DNA from: Cavia porcellus
Taxonomy: Eukaryota; Chordata; Mammalia; Rodentia; Caviidae
Assembly: GCF_034190915.1 (NCBI RefSeq)
Contig: NW_026947496.1
Span: 57,174,501-57,238,500 of the forward strand
Direction: 5' to 3'
DNA length: 64,000 nt
This document shows, piece by piece, positions 1 through 12,739 of this stretch. Below the pieces are notes generated by a model. That model did no database searches, was not told the origin of the DNA, and saw only the letters and a program-made list of their open reading frames with translations. The number at the start of each line of letters is the position of its first letter. The stretch's first letter is position 1. Position numbers and translations under genes: made by a program.

Positions 1-103
1 TACTTTCTGAATACAATTTCTATATGGTTTCTAAAATTCAAACTACACAAATTAGGTTATATAACTTTAAATATTTTTGACAGCTATATAAGCGTAAACT
101 TAC
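1..103 (-). other. CNTN3: Start of CNTN3 intron following the exon at 104-279
   Basis: AT-rich sequence downstream (on the minus strand) of donor GTAAGT at 103-98. The window ends before the next exon, and nothing else is recognised. Confidence 0.85.
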
Positions 104-279
104 AGGCAAATTGGAGTTTTGCTTCTCTGCTGACAACTGTTCCAAGTGAATTTGTTGCAAAACATTGGTAACTTCCAGTATCCCAACTTCTGTTGGGGTT
201 AAAAACCACAAGATTTCCACCATTCAACTTGTAACGATGTTCCATACTCATATCAATATTACTTCCATTCAGCTGCCAT
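104..279 (-). CDS. CNTN3: Contactin-3 coding exon, second half of Ig domain 1
   Basis: Seen: the minus strand has an acceptor TTTCTTTTTACAG ending at 280 and a donor GTAAGT at 103-98, bounding a 176-nt exon open throughout. It enters in phase 2, completing the arginine codon AG|A begun by the exon at 12613, and leaves in phase 1. It encodes residues 60-118 of the protein: WQLNG just after the junction, a potential N-glycosylation site N-G-S at residue 64, and the WDTGSYQCFATN motif, whose Cys99 is the second disulfide cysteine of the Ig fold and pairs with Cys49 in the previous exon. It ends REAKLQFA, where the domain 1/2 linker begins. Known: contactins have six Ig and four fibronectin III domains, are GPI-anchored on neurons, and act in cell adhesion and neurite outgrowth. 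The wording of this segment fits contactin-3 (BIG-1) better than contactin-4, -5 or -6. Later exons lie left of the window. No disabling change is seen. Confidence 0.93.
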
Positions 280-417
280 CTGTAAAAAGAAATGTCAAGG
301 GTTTTTTTTTTCCTTCTCTTAGACTTATTTCCAGGACTGAAACCAGATCATCTGCTGAGCTATATCCCAAGGGTCTAACTAAATTGCTATGCTTCCCAAA
401 TTGGGATCTAATTTGAG

Positions 418-485
418 ATTTTCCAACCTTAGTCACCCAAACTACTGAGATTATAGTAATGTGCCACCACACTAGCATTTTTAAA
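418..485 (-). mobile_element. B1 fragment, antisense
   Basis: ccaaactactgagattatag followed by taatgtgccaccacactagc is the complement of the B1 left end. The right half is missing. Confidence 0.65.
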
Positions 486-1837
486 TTTAAAAGAAGCCTC
501 TACATCGCAAAATTCACTTATACAATTTTTCCCCCATAAATGAAAAATGATGCATACACTATTGAGTGGGCCAATGTGACCATGTATTTAGCAGAAACTA
601 AATGTTAAAGCACAGTAGTGATGACAGTAAAGAAAAGATCTCAAAGAGATTTTCAAATGTTTTCTGAAGAAGTGAGAATAATTTAGTTTGTTCACACAGG
701 GAAAAATTAGGTTATGTCTTCACAGGTAAAGATAAAGTAAAAGTTGAAATTATCTCAGATACTTCAGATCAATCTCATGCTGAAAATGAAGGAGGTAAGA
801 GCACATTTCTTTGATTTATCAGACTGACTGAGCACATTTAATAAATTAATTGAATAAGTGTTCAACTATTCTTTGCAATTTGTCTGGATAAATACCTGTC
901 TCCAAGGCATCCTCCAATGCAGTCACTGTCCTATTTACAAATGGTACACAGTGGTGAAAGAGCTTAAACACCATGCACGGGGTCTGGAAAAATGAAGCCA
1001 TGAACCCCAGAGACATACTTATCCACAGGAAGCCCAAAAGAAGAAAGAAGCTTGTTTTTAAATAAGTTTTAACTAGAAAAGTAAGAGTTTTTGAACAGTA
1101 AGTACACTAGTAGCCCATCAAAGTAGATATCACCTTTGAAAATTCACTCATATCCCACAATTTCACAGACATATATACCTTTTATAAATTAAGTAATCCA
1201 TTTCCTACACAACCTAATTGGAACAACAATTTTCCTTCATTTCTATACATTGAATCATAGTATGATAATTATTTCTATTGCTCTTCATTTAAATATTGGC
1301 AAAGAGGTTAACATAATGTCGTTTTTAGATGAGAATTTCAACATATCATCTGCAAAAGTTTAAACTCTCCCCAATCTTTTAATTCCCTCATCTATTAACT
1401 GTTCCCACTCTATATTATAGTTCTTAGATTATACAATGAGTCATGTAAAAATGTACTAACATACAAAATATTGAATCTGTACTTATGCACTGTGAGAGTC
1501 AATGCGGAGCCAGATGGTGAACATCATCTCAAACAGAAGTGGAGCTAGTGTACCAAACTGTGAAAGTGAATGAGCTGGCAAACAGCATATTAAAAAAAAG
1601 CAAATGTAAAAATGTAATTTGACACCATCTATATGAGTTTAAAAACATCTCCCATAATATAAGTATGGACTTTTAGAGTACAAAAGTAGCAAATATCCAT
1701 AATAAGCTATCATAAAGAGAGGGAAGGCCACATCTAGGGCACATACAGTGAGAAATTTAGCTTTTCAGTTTTACTTTCCAAACTAAATTGTGGCTATGTG
1801 AACGTTTATCATTCTACTTTATTGCGTGTTGATATCA

Positions 1838-1900
1838 TTTCTCTATATATAATAAGACATAACAAAATTTCTCTATATATGATAAGACATAACAAAATTT
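1838..1900. repeat. Tandem duplication of a 30-bp unit
   Basis: ctctatatataataagacat with aacaaaattt at 1841-1870 is repeated at 1871-1900 with a single base change (aataag to gataag). Too short for more than a local duplication. Confidence 0.85.
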
Positions 1901-2814
1901 AAGCCTGGAAAGAATAGAAACTAAGTAATCCTGTAAATTTAATCTATTCTTCCAAGTGCTATTTTATCATTTGCTCATTTTCACAAACAAAGCTCTCTTA
2001 ATCATTCTCCTAATTTCACATACAAGTTCCTGTGGTTTGTAGCCACAATTCTAACGACAGAGCAAATAGAAAGTGAGAGAAATGACTTGAGGCCCCAATT
2101 CTTTTCTTAAAATCTTAAAAGAACAATATTGGAAGAAAGAAGAAAATTAGAAAAGAAAACCTCTTTTTGATTGGTGGCCAATTTTGGCTGGTAATTTGGG
2201 TTTTGTTTGCTCTCAGTTAATTCTATGGTTCTTTTTTAGCATTTGGCTTGCTTTATTCTTTCTGGACTTAGTCTCTGTTAGAGTTTCCAAGGTGAATGGC
2301 AAGCCCTCCTTATCCTTCCTCCCTCTCTTCTTTCTCCTTGAGTTCTAGAAATACAGACACTCAGGAAGGAAATGGAGGAAACTGTGCATCCAGTTTTGTT
2401 TGAACCCTCTGTACTCCTGACACAACACAGCCAGCGTGTTATGGAAATGAACAGTTCGGATCTGCTGACTCAGAATCCACACCTTCACTAAAGCTCAGAA
2501 AATTTCACACGCATGTCCAAGCTTGAGAAGAAATTTCCTCACCTCCTCATTTAGCCAAGTTCATATTCAACAACTTTGCCTGGAAAAGTCATATTTCTTT
2601 ATTTGCCCTCAGTTAGTGAAGAAAGATTCAGTGGGTGTCTGTACATCAGGGAATTTTCTAGATAGTAAAGCTATGGTAATAGCTCCCTAAATTTATAGAC
2701 CTCCTCTTTGTTTAGTTTTTTCCCCCACTTTCCTAGTTATTGCTTCTGCCTCCAACACTTTATCTTGTCCCCAGCCCCTGGCTGAGCCTATCACGTAACA
2801 GCACAATGAACAGA

Positions 2815-2915
2815 TATGGCATTCAGACACATGCTCACTGGTCACCCATTCTACTCACCAATGACCAGCTATATGACTACAGGCAAATAACCCTTAATTC
2901 GTTTGAAAATTCTTT
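2815..2915 (-). mobile_element. Possible MIR fragment, antisense
   Basis: ggcattcagacacatgctca, ctatatgactacaggcaaat, aacccttaa resemble the MIR complement. Weak. Confidence 0.4.
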
Positions 2916-5490
2916 AACATATGAAGAGAAAGGGATTCCATCATTCCTAGAGGGTTGTTCTACAGATCTAGTAAGACACTGTATGTAGACCTCAGTCCCA
3001 GATTGTCCTGATCGGGCATTCTACAAATCGGTGGATGCCATTGCTAATGTGGAAGTGACTCCTGCTATGGACTCCTTACACCTCTGTGTGATTTTATTAG
3101 ATTCCTAACAAACATGTTGGTCATGTTTCACCTGCTGTATGCAAAGCTCTTGGTCATGTCCACTAATGTGGAACAGACTATGTCACCCACACATGGTTTG
3201 TCTGCTATTGTGGCTGTTCTGAGAAGTTAATCAAAGATGGAATGAGGCACATATCACGTTTAACTTTTAAAAAAACAAGCCTAACAGTAAATCACAAAGA
3301 AGCATATTTAACATTCAAGGCATATTAAGAGACTCCACACTCAAATGAAAAACACTTCTCTAACCTCAAATTAGGTCTGATATTAATTTCACATATTTTC
3401 AAGCAGAAGAATCTTGTGACAAAGGGTACTTGTGAATTTCTTACTTATGAAGTACAGTTTGTTTAAGAAAAAGATCATTTTTTCAGCTAAGGTGTCAGAA
3501 TATTTGGAGCTTAGGCATGCTTGATGGCTTCATTTTAAAACTCTATTTTTATATTTAGCTAATGAATAATAAAATCAGAGTGGCTATATGGAAAATTTCA
3601 AAGATAAATAAAAGTACTTCTTCATATCCATTTAATAGCCTGAAAGATATAAAAGCTCATAAAGTATGTGGAAAAATACTCTATTTCTGTAACTGTTGAT
3701 GATCTGAAAGCTATCACCCAAAAGTTTTGACTAAAGAACCAAAATGGAAAAGATTTGTTCCATTATGCATATATGCTTCTCACTTTCTTTAGTGTGATTT
3801 TCATCATACAGATAAAATCATTGTATTATTTCACTATGTGAAAAGGCAGAAACTCTTCTCTTTTAAATATATTTCTGCAAAAACAAAAGCAGAGTGCATA
3901 CGTTTTAGCAAACTCTTTAGAGCTAAGATATTTTGAGCTATCTTCAAGAATGTTAATTTTGTTTTAACAAAGCAATTTAATTATTTTTCTCCTTCTTAAC
4001 ACTATTCATCCTTAAATGGAACTCAGCCTCAGGTGATATAAAACTGCTCAGTATATTACTGGACATTTTTCCTCTTGTTGAAAATACATGAATTCAAAAG
4101 GTCTTTGTTTAAATTCTGAAGTGTGTAAATAATCTCTGTGCCTCAGCTTCCAAAGGTTATTTTATCTTGGGAAGCAAAACAATCTATCTGTGTTCCTAAT
4201 GCAGAATATTCACGTTTGATCCAGATTTCTTCATGTCTTTTATTTTCACCTGAAACAGCTCCTACTTGATGAAGTATGCGTCCAATAAATCTGAAAATCA
4301 GACTCATTTTTGCTTTGTTTATAATCAGACTTAATAAAAACAACCCTTAATGTCAAGGTATGACATTTATGGATCACAACTATGAGTAGCTGTAAGAAAC
4401 AGTCCTTTAGTTTTGCACATTCATAATCATTTATACAACTTACTTTTGTCAAGGAATTTTAAAATACACTAGAAATGTTGAGCATCAAAACACAATCTCA
4501 TACTTGATAAATGTATATTTGTATAGCCAAACTTCATTCCAGAAGGCTTCATGCAATGATCTGGGGCAAACTAAAACAGTACCTTGTCTCTTGGAGCTAT
4601 GTACACCACCATTTTAATCATATAACATTTACATTGCACTGCAGAAGCAGACTAACCTTGTAGCTTTAGCTCAGTGGTAAATGTCATAAGATTAAATACC
4701 TTTGCATAATCATCATGTTCTAACACTTTGGAATGATCTGATAAGTTCACTATCAGTCTTTAGTGTTCAAATGCTCATTCTACCTGAATTAGGATTTGCT
4801 TTTAGAATGCTCAAGTGAGCATGGTTTATTATTCATATTTCACAAATCTGAATCTCAGTGAATGAAACCTCAACATCCCTTGAACTGGCTTCCCGTGGAG
4901 ATTCTACAGCAATTTGTGTCTGGTCCAATATCTACAGAAGAATACTTGGATGCCAGAGTTAGAAGTCCTGGGTTGAGGGCCTCCCTGAGGAAGTATACAT
5001 TTGATCAGTCCACTTCCATGCATGTTGCATCCTCTATACAAGGGGGATGTTGGCAAGGCAAGAAAAGTGAATGAGCAAATAGGGCCAAGCCCAATACAAT
5101 ACAAAAATAGAGTTTAATGCAGACTTCCACCTAAAAATGAAATACAAATATGATTTCTTTTAAACAGCTGCAAGCCCATGAGCCAACAGTTTTTGAGCTT
5201 TTAATGAAAACCAAGAATTTTCCAACTTATAACCTATCTTTGCCATCTTTTAAAAATATTTATTTTAAAATATTTAATAAACATAATAAAATATTTAACA
5301 AAAATAAGTTTATTACCTATAAACAATAGCTACAATACATATTCTAGACTTCACTCTGCTCAAGACAATTCCTCTTCACTCAAAAAAGAGGGGGAATAAA
5401 AGGCAGGCTGCAGGTTGGCTGGAATCTCCTGATAAAGAACGAGGTTTCTGATATAATGTGTTTCAGAACTGGTATTGCTCCTAGCTAATG

Positions 5491-5680
5491 GAAACTGTAA
5501 TTGTTTTTTGTTTTTTTTTTAATTTTTTTTTGTTTGTTTTTTTTGCGGTTTTTTTTTTTTTTTTTTTTTTTTTGTCTTTCCGTTTTTATCGGTACCAGGG
5601 ATCGAACTCACGACTGCCTGCTTGCAAGGCAGGCGCTTATGCCGCTGAGCTAAATCCCCAGCCCCGAAACTGTAATTGTT
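5491..5680. repeat. 15-bp target-site duplication around the ID at 5506
   Basis: The sequence gaaactgtaattgtt is present exactly at 5491-5505 and 5666-5680 and brackets the SINE precisely, head side at 5665. Confidence 0.93.
5506..5665 (-). mobile_element. Young ID SINE (tRNA-Ala-derived) with perfect target duplication
   Basis: Seen on the minus strand: head GGGGCTGGGGATTTAGCTC (pol III A box TTTAGCTCAGCGGC), B box around GAGTTCGATCCC, the subfamily ending GGTACCGATAAAAACGG, and then a long A-rich tail (T-runs at 5508-5575 on the plus strand). It is flanked by identical 15-bp copies of gaaactgtaattgtt at 5491-5505 and 5666-5680. The intact boxes, long tail and perfect duplication point to a recent insertion made by L1 machinery. 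It is a SINE, not a functional tRNA gene. Confidence 0.93.
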
Positions 5681-8556
5681 AATTCCAAGAAATAAACTAC
5701 AGTCATAGATGGCTAAGGATATACTGCCTTGCAATACAAGAACAAACTGAGGGGGCAATGCAAAGAGACAGAATGAATTTGTATAGATAGAAATATAAAT
5801 TCATATGATAATTAAATCAGGATTAAAATTCTGTATTTACAAAATTCAAAGGTGTTTTTTAACCCATTTAATCTGCATCAGATGATGACTACCACTGCTG
5901 AATTTCACCATCAGATATCATACTTGTACATAGTAGATACTCACAAAAGTTTCCTGAATAGAAAATTAATGAATAACCTAATGCTACACTCTACTTTGGC
6001 TATAATCAATCTCTGTATAGTTTTCACCAACTGTGGTCATCTATATTGCCAAAACACAATCACCAAGTGGAGACTTAATGTATCACTATTTTTGTTTACC
6101 TTACTAGTTGTTTATTTACCATAGTTGGATATGACAACATTTTACATAAAATCACACTACTATGCAATAACAGAAGTGAATACAAACATAAATTTATCTT
6201 GCTATCAGCATAACTCAAGGCCCCAATCTCAAAGTAAGTCTTGAGATTGAACTTGGTAACAAAGTTAGAGAACTTCACCCCTTTAAACTGAAATTAACAA
6301 AACTGAAAAAATTTATATTACTTTGAGTATTTTTGAAAATAATCTCAAAGTATAACTCACATCACAGTGGACTACAGAAAGTATTATTATTCAGGGTATC
6401 CCCTTTATCATTAAAAATATGATCAGGAAAATGGAAATATAAACACATTCTGGAGGAAAAAATAAATCTAAAATTTTAGGCCTCCAGGTAAAACAAAGCA
6501 AAAATAACTAAATAATGCTAAAGTGTTTTGGGGGATTGATCCATTTGATATGTTTGGGGACGTTTGATACATTTGGGGACAGAGGCCCAGGCTTACCACT
6601 TGCTAAATCAATAGGCAAAACTTTATCCAAGGTTTGACAAGAAAATTAGGAATTTAATCACAGAAGCAATTTGTGGTTTTAGATGTGGCTTTCGAGTTAA
6701 TAAGCAAATGCATTTGTGTTCTGATGCAATGTTTGTTAATATATTTACTGTAGTGATGAGAATAATTGCAGCCCTTGAAAGAATATCTGAATTTGCATAT
6801 TCATTTCTTTATCCAAAAATAACTAGACTTCAGCAATAATTGCTGAAGATAAAATCAGTTAAATCATGAAGCTGTTTTTGAAAAACTTAGCTTTAAAAAT
6901 GTGCTTTATGTAACATAGATTTCTATCTCTCACTCACTGATAAATATTAAACAATATACATCAAACATAAGTATATATTTAGGAAAAAGGATTAGAATTA
7001 CAATGGATGAAAATAACTCTTCAGTTTACATGGTGATACCCTAGTTCAACCCTATCAGTGATTCCCTTAAAATTACTCCAAGGAAGCTTATAGAAGCTGT
7101 TTGCTATTTTTGCCATCCTTGTATCCATTTACTTTTTTTCCCTATCAGCTTCCTCTGTCTCCTTTGAAAATGCCACTCCTCAAGTAACTTGAGCCCAGCC
7201 AATTAGAACACTCCATGTTTCAGAGGATAGTACATTTGGACCCAGCTCACTTGATATATTTTGTGTTGGATCAGTACGTTCATATTTTTCCTGTTTACAA
7301 CACTAAATAAACACATAAAAGAGATCAATGACAGAAAATATGTAAAATATTGTGTTATACTATACCCTTTACTGTACAAAATCTACTCTCTTCATATTTT
7401 GACTAAGTAGTGACTGCTACAGGATTAGCCGAATTTTCATTCTACCTTCTTCTGATAGGATCCAAGGCTTCTGATGACAGTAATGGAAAGATGACTTCTG
7501 CTTGCAATGGATATTATGAGGAGGTTGTAAGTAAGCCTGGAGTTTCAGTCAGTATCCTTGGACATCTCTAGGCAGTCTATCTTAAAATAGAACTAATAGA
7601 AAGTACTCAATCCAAAATAAATTACATGATAGACTAAACCTACTTAAGTATGTCTGAACCTGTGCTCCTTCATGACATTCTTCCCTATGGAACTGTGATC
7701 TGATCCTTAATTTCTTTTGTTTTCCTCTTGTTAACTTCAATGTTATTCTATTTCATCAGCTGACCATTCACTATGTGCTAGGCATTTGTAAAGCAAGGGT
7801 GAAGAGTACAGACACTAGGTTTAGGAAAATTACGGCCAATCAGGACAATCACATTTTATTTTATAATGCACAAAGGTTGAGGTACATGGATAGTCACAGT
7901 GTTGTGGTATAGAATTTAAAACAGAGCATATCAAGAAGGCTCTCTGGGAGAGATGGTAGCACATGAGTTTTAAATGTTCTGTACAAGCTGGTGTCTACTT
8001 CTGCTTGCCTCAGGCTCTACAGAATATTCTTTGTTGTATGTTTTGCAATTATCCCAGTCACGTGATTATTCCATTGCTCTTAGGGGGTGAATGTGGATAT
8101 GGGGACCAGAGTTCACCAGGTAGAGAAGTCGAGATGTTCGGGATGCTGAAACGCATTCAGCTTAAAGAAGACTGCTGAGAAATGGACCAAAAAACTAGCA
8201 GAAAGGGTTATTATGTTCCTTTAGGGATCAGAAGAATTGAGGAGCAGTATTTGCCATAGGACATACAAGTAAAATAATGATCATATCAAATATTACATGG
8301 TAATAAGAAATAGGGGTAAGGATGAAATTCATGTAATAAAAAATACTTAAATACGTCACTTCTGTGATAGATATATATATATATAGGAGATTACAGATAA
8401 TATACAAATGAAGTTCTATGTGCAATAAACTATATTTGTACTATTTATTCTCTAAATGGAATATATGTTGTGCAAATGCAGAACTTATAGTATCTATATA
8501 GCACAGATAGCCGAACATAGTGCTATAGAAACTACAATGTAAAGTACTTTATGTAT

Positions 8557-8560
<4 letters not shown>

Positions 8561-8596
<36 letters not shown>
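8561..8596. repeat. (AT)n microsatellite
   Basis: 18 uninterrupted AT units, followed by a short (AC) run at 8605-8614. Confidence 0.97.
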
Positions 8597-8602
<6 letters not shown>

Positions 8603-11600
8603 CAACACACACACATTTTAACATACTCCCCCTTGCACATGCACTCCTTGAATAGACAGTAAGCACAATCAGTGTACTTCTTTACCACTGTCTTCTTCTT
8701 TTGACTCTAAGTAATTAAAGCACGCAGGATGTGACTCATGTTAAAAGGACCGCAAAGACCCACTGGATGAAATTTAGTCCTTAGAACTGCGTATCCAAGA
8801 TTCCTCATACTGTTCTTGTTCTGTAGAAATGATAAAGTCAACATTTTGCTCATTTTTTTTGTGAAAAGAAAGTAACAGGAGGGCCTGTGTAGAACGCTGC
8901 GGGTCCAGGGTTTGTTCTGGAGAAATGTATCTAACAGAATATTTCAGATGTACAGTCATGACTGGGCTGGGGGATACGCTAGCCACTATATACTTGAAGT
9001 TTCTGTAATTGGAAAATTTACTTTTAATTTAATTTAGTAATTTTATTAATTTAAAGTTGAAGAGCTACATACAGCACTGGCTACCATGGTTGACATCACA
9101 GCTCCAAAGCCTTGAGCCAAACAGAAGTTTGAAAACCCAAAGTCCAAATGGACCATATTCAGACTTAGGGCTTATTTTCTTTGGCCTATGAAACGGAAAA
9201 GCAGAGTTAACACTAAAAGTAGACAGATTCTGGATGGTAGCAATGGGCCAAGGTTGACAAACAGCTATGACCATTTGTTAGGCTGATGGCTGAGAATCTG
9301 AATTTCTGGTCATTAATCAATGTGCTTTTCAGGCAGGCCCCTCTCGTTCAGTTTTGTTACCTGCCTGTTCCCTATTGGTATTTATGTATTTTACTCCAGT
9401 TTAGTGCGAAAAAAATTGATATCCTTTTAAATGTGACATGGCATCAATAGTGACCATAAATCCTTCCCTATGAAGTCTTTCAACAACCATTGGGCATTTC
9501 CAACCCCATGAAATATAGGAGAAACATTCTTCCCATTTAAAAAGTCCTAATACTTCCTCAGGGTAACCTCTTTCAGCACTCCTAGCAATTACGGTGAGAC
9601 TGAATACTAATTAACCTTTAACTATAAGCTATAGGGCTCAGGCAGGGAAATGTAAGATAAAGAATAAAATTCTCAATTAAACCCTAAGACAAGTAATTTC
9701 TCTTGAGCATTTCTGAACTTTTGGATTTCTAATGTGGTCCATTAAGAGTTCTTTTTACTCACCAAGAAAATAACAACACAAGGTTTCTCATAGGACAAGT
9801 TTGCGTCTGTCTGGAAGGCAGGCTGTGAGCTTTTAGAGGACACTCTTTTTATAGGCCCTTAGATTGTGTTCTGACTCTTCAGAAACACATTTAAGTTTTC
9901 TTTAACTAGTGATTTTGTGTGTCTTCCTAATTTCCTTCCTTGGCTCACTATCTTCCTGTTTATCTGCTTATATTTATAAACTCAATTTTAAAAATATTTT
10001 CCTGACTTCATGTTTTAAAAATCCCTCTCTGCTTCTTACTCTTATCGGGTTATTTCATGTTTACAGTATTTATAATGTCTGAAGAACAGCAAAAATATAA
10101 CAATAAGCAAGTATATTTTCTTTTGGATCATTTAAAAAATGACACTATTATCTTATTGACCATTTAGAAAAACTTAAGAAAAAAAGGCCAAAAATAAAGG
10201 CCTTACACACAATCCACACTATCCTGTAGTAACTGGCATGGTCTATTTCTCAAAAATAACATAGTTACAGAGTTCTGTTCTAGGAAAGCTTCATATTTCT
10301 CAGAATGAAAAGAGATTCTCTTGTGCTCAACTTCTCAATTTCCAGTGATTATAAACATTAGGTTTAAGTGAAAGTTTATATAGGATAGAAATCTTAACTT
10401 CAGAAAATCTTTAAAACTATAATGAAAATGTTTGTTCTCTCTGGCTACAATTCGAGGAATAAAACAATACTTAACATGCTAACTTTCTTCATTTATCTTT
10501 AGCATTACAACTAATAAATCAATCTAAGTCACATACCTCCTCTTCTCTGTTACAGATTTTTTTAAACTGAAACATCCAAATGCCAACATGACATCCCAAG
10601 ACACATAATAAAACAGAAGTGTCACTGTAAGAATAGCAAACTTTCTTTATCAACACTTACGAAATTAATACATTTAAACACAGACTCCATGGCATACAAA
10701 TATGCCTGGTATAAAAAAGACATAATTGCAACACAGGCTACTTTTAGATTTCTAAAGCTCAACACATCTGGTTGTTCGATAAAATTATACAAACATAATT
10801 AATCTACTCATTTAGAATTGCATTTCTCCCAACTAAATCTTGTGTCTTGACAATTATTCAGTTAAACGTATTTATCACCAAATTATTTTATGAGAAATCT
10901 CAAAAAATACAACTCGACTGACACCACAAAAAACTCCCAACCCTGAGTCATTCACATGGATTATTTATCATATTTACAGCCATGTCAACAAGGATAATCT
11001 TCCACTCCAGGGGGGAAAAAAAAAACAGATGCATTTATAAGGTTAGAACATCTTAGAAAACTGTCAGAATCCAGAACAGTATGGTGTTAAATTGCTTTGT
11101 TCAAAATTTCCCAAAAGCAGAAATAATTCTACATGTGTCATGTGCTTACATCTGACTAGCTCATAAAATAAAACTTTCTTGTTTTTTAAATGGTCAGTTA
11201 CACTTTTCTTATGTCTGTAGGAAGAAACTGACATAAAGAACTTCTTGTCATCTCTATCCATTGAGAGGAGTAACCAGAAATTGCTGTTTATCACTGAAAG
11301 TACACAGTAAGTGCTCAGCATCCTTGCTGTTAAATACTGTTGAAAAACACTTGGATTACTTCCAGATGCAAAATACAACAGTCTACCTGCCAACCCACTC
11401 CTGGTCCATTTTAACCATGACTATTGGTTTCTATCATTCATATGGATAAAGAGAACAATAGCTGTTCAATAGGATCTAAATGCCTACTCTCAACCTTCAT
11501 AAATTTGTTAATACAGGGTGAGGTTAGTGTGCTCTGAAGTTAATTTTATGCCAAACCAAGAATAGAGAAAACGGAGCTTTGCACGGGACATTCAAAGTAC

Positions 11601-11912
11601 TTAAAGATTCATGTTGTTGTGAAGGCACCTTCAAAATATTTTGAAACCACTTACATGAAAGTAGCACATGACATCGACATGTAGTTCACCTCCTCATTCA
11701 AGTGAGTCACCTCAGCATCCAGAAGACTAAAAGTTGTTAATCTTGTGTTATGTAAATAAGTAAATATTTATCACATTTTGATAATCTATATCTATATATT
11801 CATACTTTCATTTTAAGTTGATTCAATTTTCATCTCTTTTTTCCTTATACCTTTCTGTAATATTTGAAGGTTTTAAGTGACTAAATTCTTATTTACATAA
11901 TCTTAAAAATAT

Positions 11913-12097
11913 AGCCACTGGTGCACGTCCATGATATCACAGCTTTGAGACTGTGACAGGAGAATTACACGGTCCAGTCCATTCTGGACAACTCATTCAT
12001 TTAATAGGACCCTGTTTGGAAAACAAACTTTTAAAGGGTTTGGAGTATATTTCTGTGTGAAGACCCTGAGTTTAATCCCTAGTTTTGGGGAAAAAAA
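11913..12097 (+). mobile_element. B4 SINE (B1 followed by ID), sense, old
   Basis: A B1-like left part (gccactggtgcacgtccatg, then agctttgagactgtgacag and ggagaatta) is followed by an ID-like right part (gggtttggagtatatttctg ... gaccctgagtttaatcccta) and an A-rich end. This order is that of B4. Confidence 0.75.
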
Positions 12098-12612
12098 CAG
12101 ACTGTGAAAGTGATAAAAACTTAGTAAATGAATCATATTTTCCCTTCAAAATATATGACTTTAGTAAGAAAATGTCTCAGTAATCCATACCGAATAAACC
12201 TCCAAATATGTACTCATTAAAGTGGTAGAAGAAAGAAGAACAAGGAAGAATTTTTTTACTATGATTTCAAATTATCTTTAAGATCAACTTGATTTCACCC
12301 CATAATGGATATGTTTCTGATAACTACATGTAAATTCAACCTTAGAAATTTGATTGCATTATATGTCAATGAAAAGAAATTGCATGCTTAAAAGATATTA
12401 TCATGTTTAGTCCAGAAATCATATCCTAGTGTATAATCAATCATATATACACTGTATAGATTTGAAAGTCCATGTACTCAGATCTGTTAAACATATTACA
12501 GAACTCTAGCTTCCTATACTGTTTCCTAAGAATGGTTTAAATATCTTGCAGTAAAAAATTCCATAACCACTACATTTGTTTTCCGTTTGCATTCTGAAAC
12601 TTTACACTGTAC

Positions 12613-12739
12613 CTGTAATGAGGTGAAGGGTTGCCTTTTGCTTCACAGTTTAACGTAATTTTTTTATCTTCAGAATCAACAGGGAAAATGCTGTTGCTGG
12701 GCTCTTTGAGAAACACGGGTCCTTGCAATAGAAGCTCAC
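12613..12739 (-). CDS. CNTN3: Contactin-3 coding exon, first half of Ig domain 1
   Basis: Seen: a 127-nt minus-strand exon between acceptor CTACCCGTATAG (AG at 12741-12740) and donor ACAG|GTACAG (GT at 12612-12611). It enters in phase 1, completing the glycine codon G|GT started in the signal-peptide exon, and leaves in phase 2. It encodes residues 18-60: GELLLQGP, which is the mature N-terminus or close to it, then EPSNSIFP, then [18 protein letters not shown]. Cys49 is the first conserved cysteine of Ig-like domain 1. Known: this N-terminal block with LLLQGP and GNPSPHYR is characteristic of contactin-3. The first four Ig domains form the ligand-binding horseshoe in contactins, and contactins 3-6 bind the receptor phosphatase PTPRG. 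Contactin-3 is attached to the outer face of the plasma membrane by GPI. Inference: the gene is intact here, since phase and frame match both neighbouring exons. The acceptor polypyrimidine tract is only moderate. Confidence 0.93.

Larger units (their letters stand above)
280..12612 (-). other. CNTN3: CNTN3 intron between the two Ig-domain-1 exons (12.3 kb)
   Basis: No further exon is needed, because the flanking exons join in phase. The intron holds a B1 fragment at 418, a 30-bp tandem duplication near 1838, a possible MIR fragment near 2815, a young ID at 5506, a (TA)n tract at 8561 and a B4 at 11913. The remaining stretches, including 2920-5490, 5690-8560 and 8600-11900, are AT-rich with only short chance open frames. 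I see no genes, RNA genes or clear regulatory motifs in them. Confidence 0.85.

Noticed and set aside
38..223. 61-residue minus-strand open frame overlapping the CNTN3 exon
   Set aside because: Out of frame with the contactin reading frame, which is confirmed by splice phases and by the WDTGSYQCFATN motif.
4655..4740. ttagctcagtggtaa resembling an ID A box
   Set aside because: No matching B box or A-tail follows in order, so it is too weak to call.
5506..5665. tRNA-like sequence with A and B boxes
   Set aside because: It is the body of an ID SINE with an A-tail and target duplication, not a tRNA gene. The same holds for the other ID copies.
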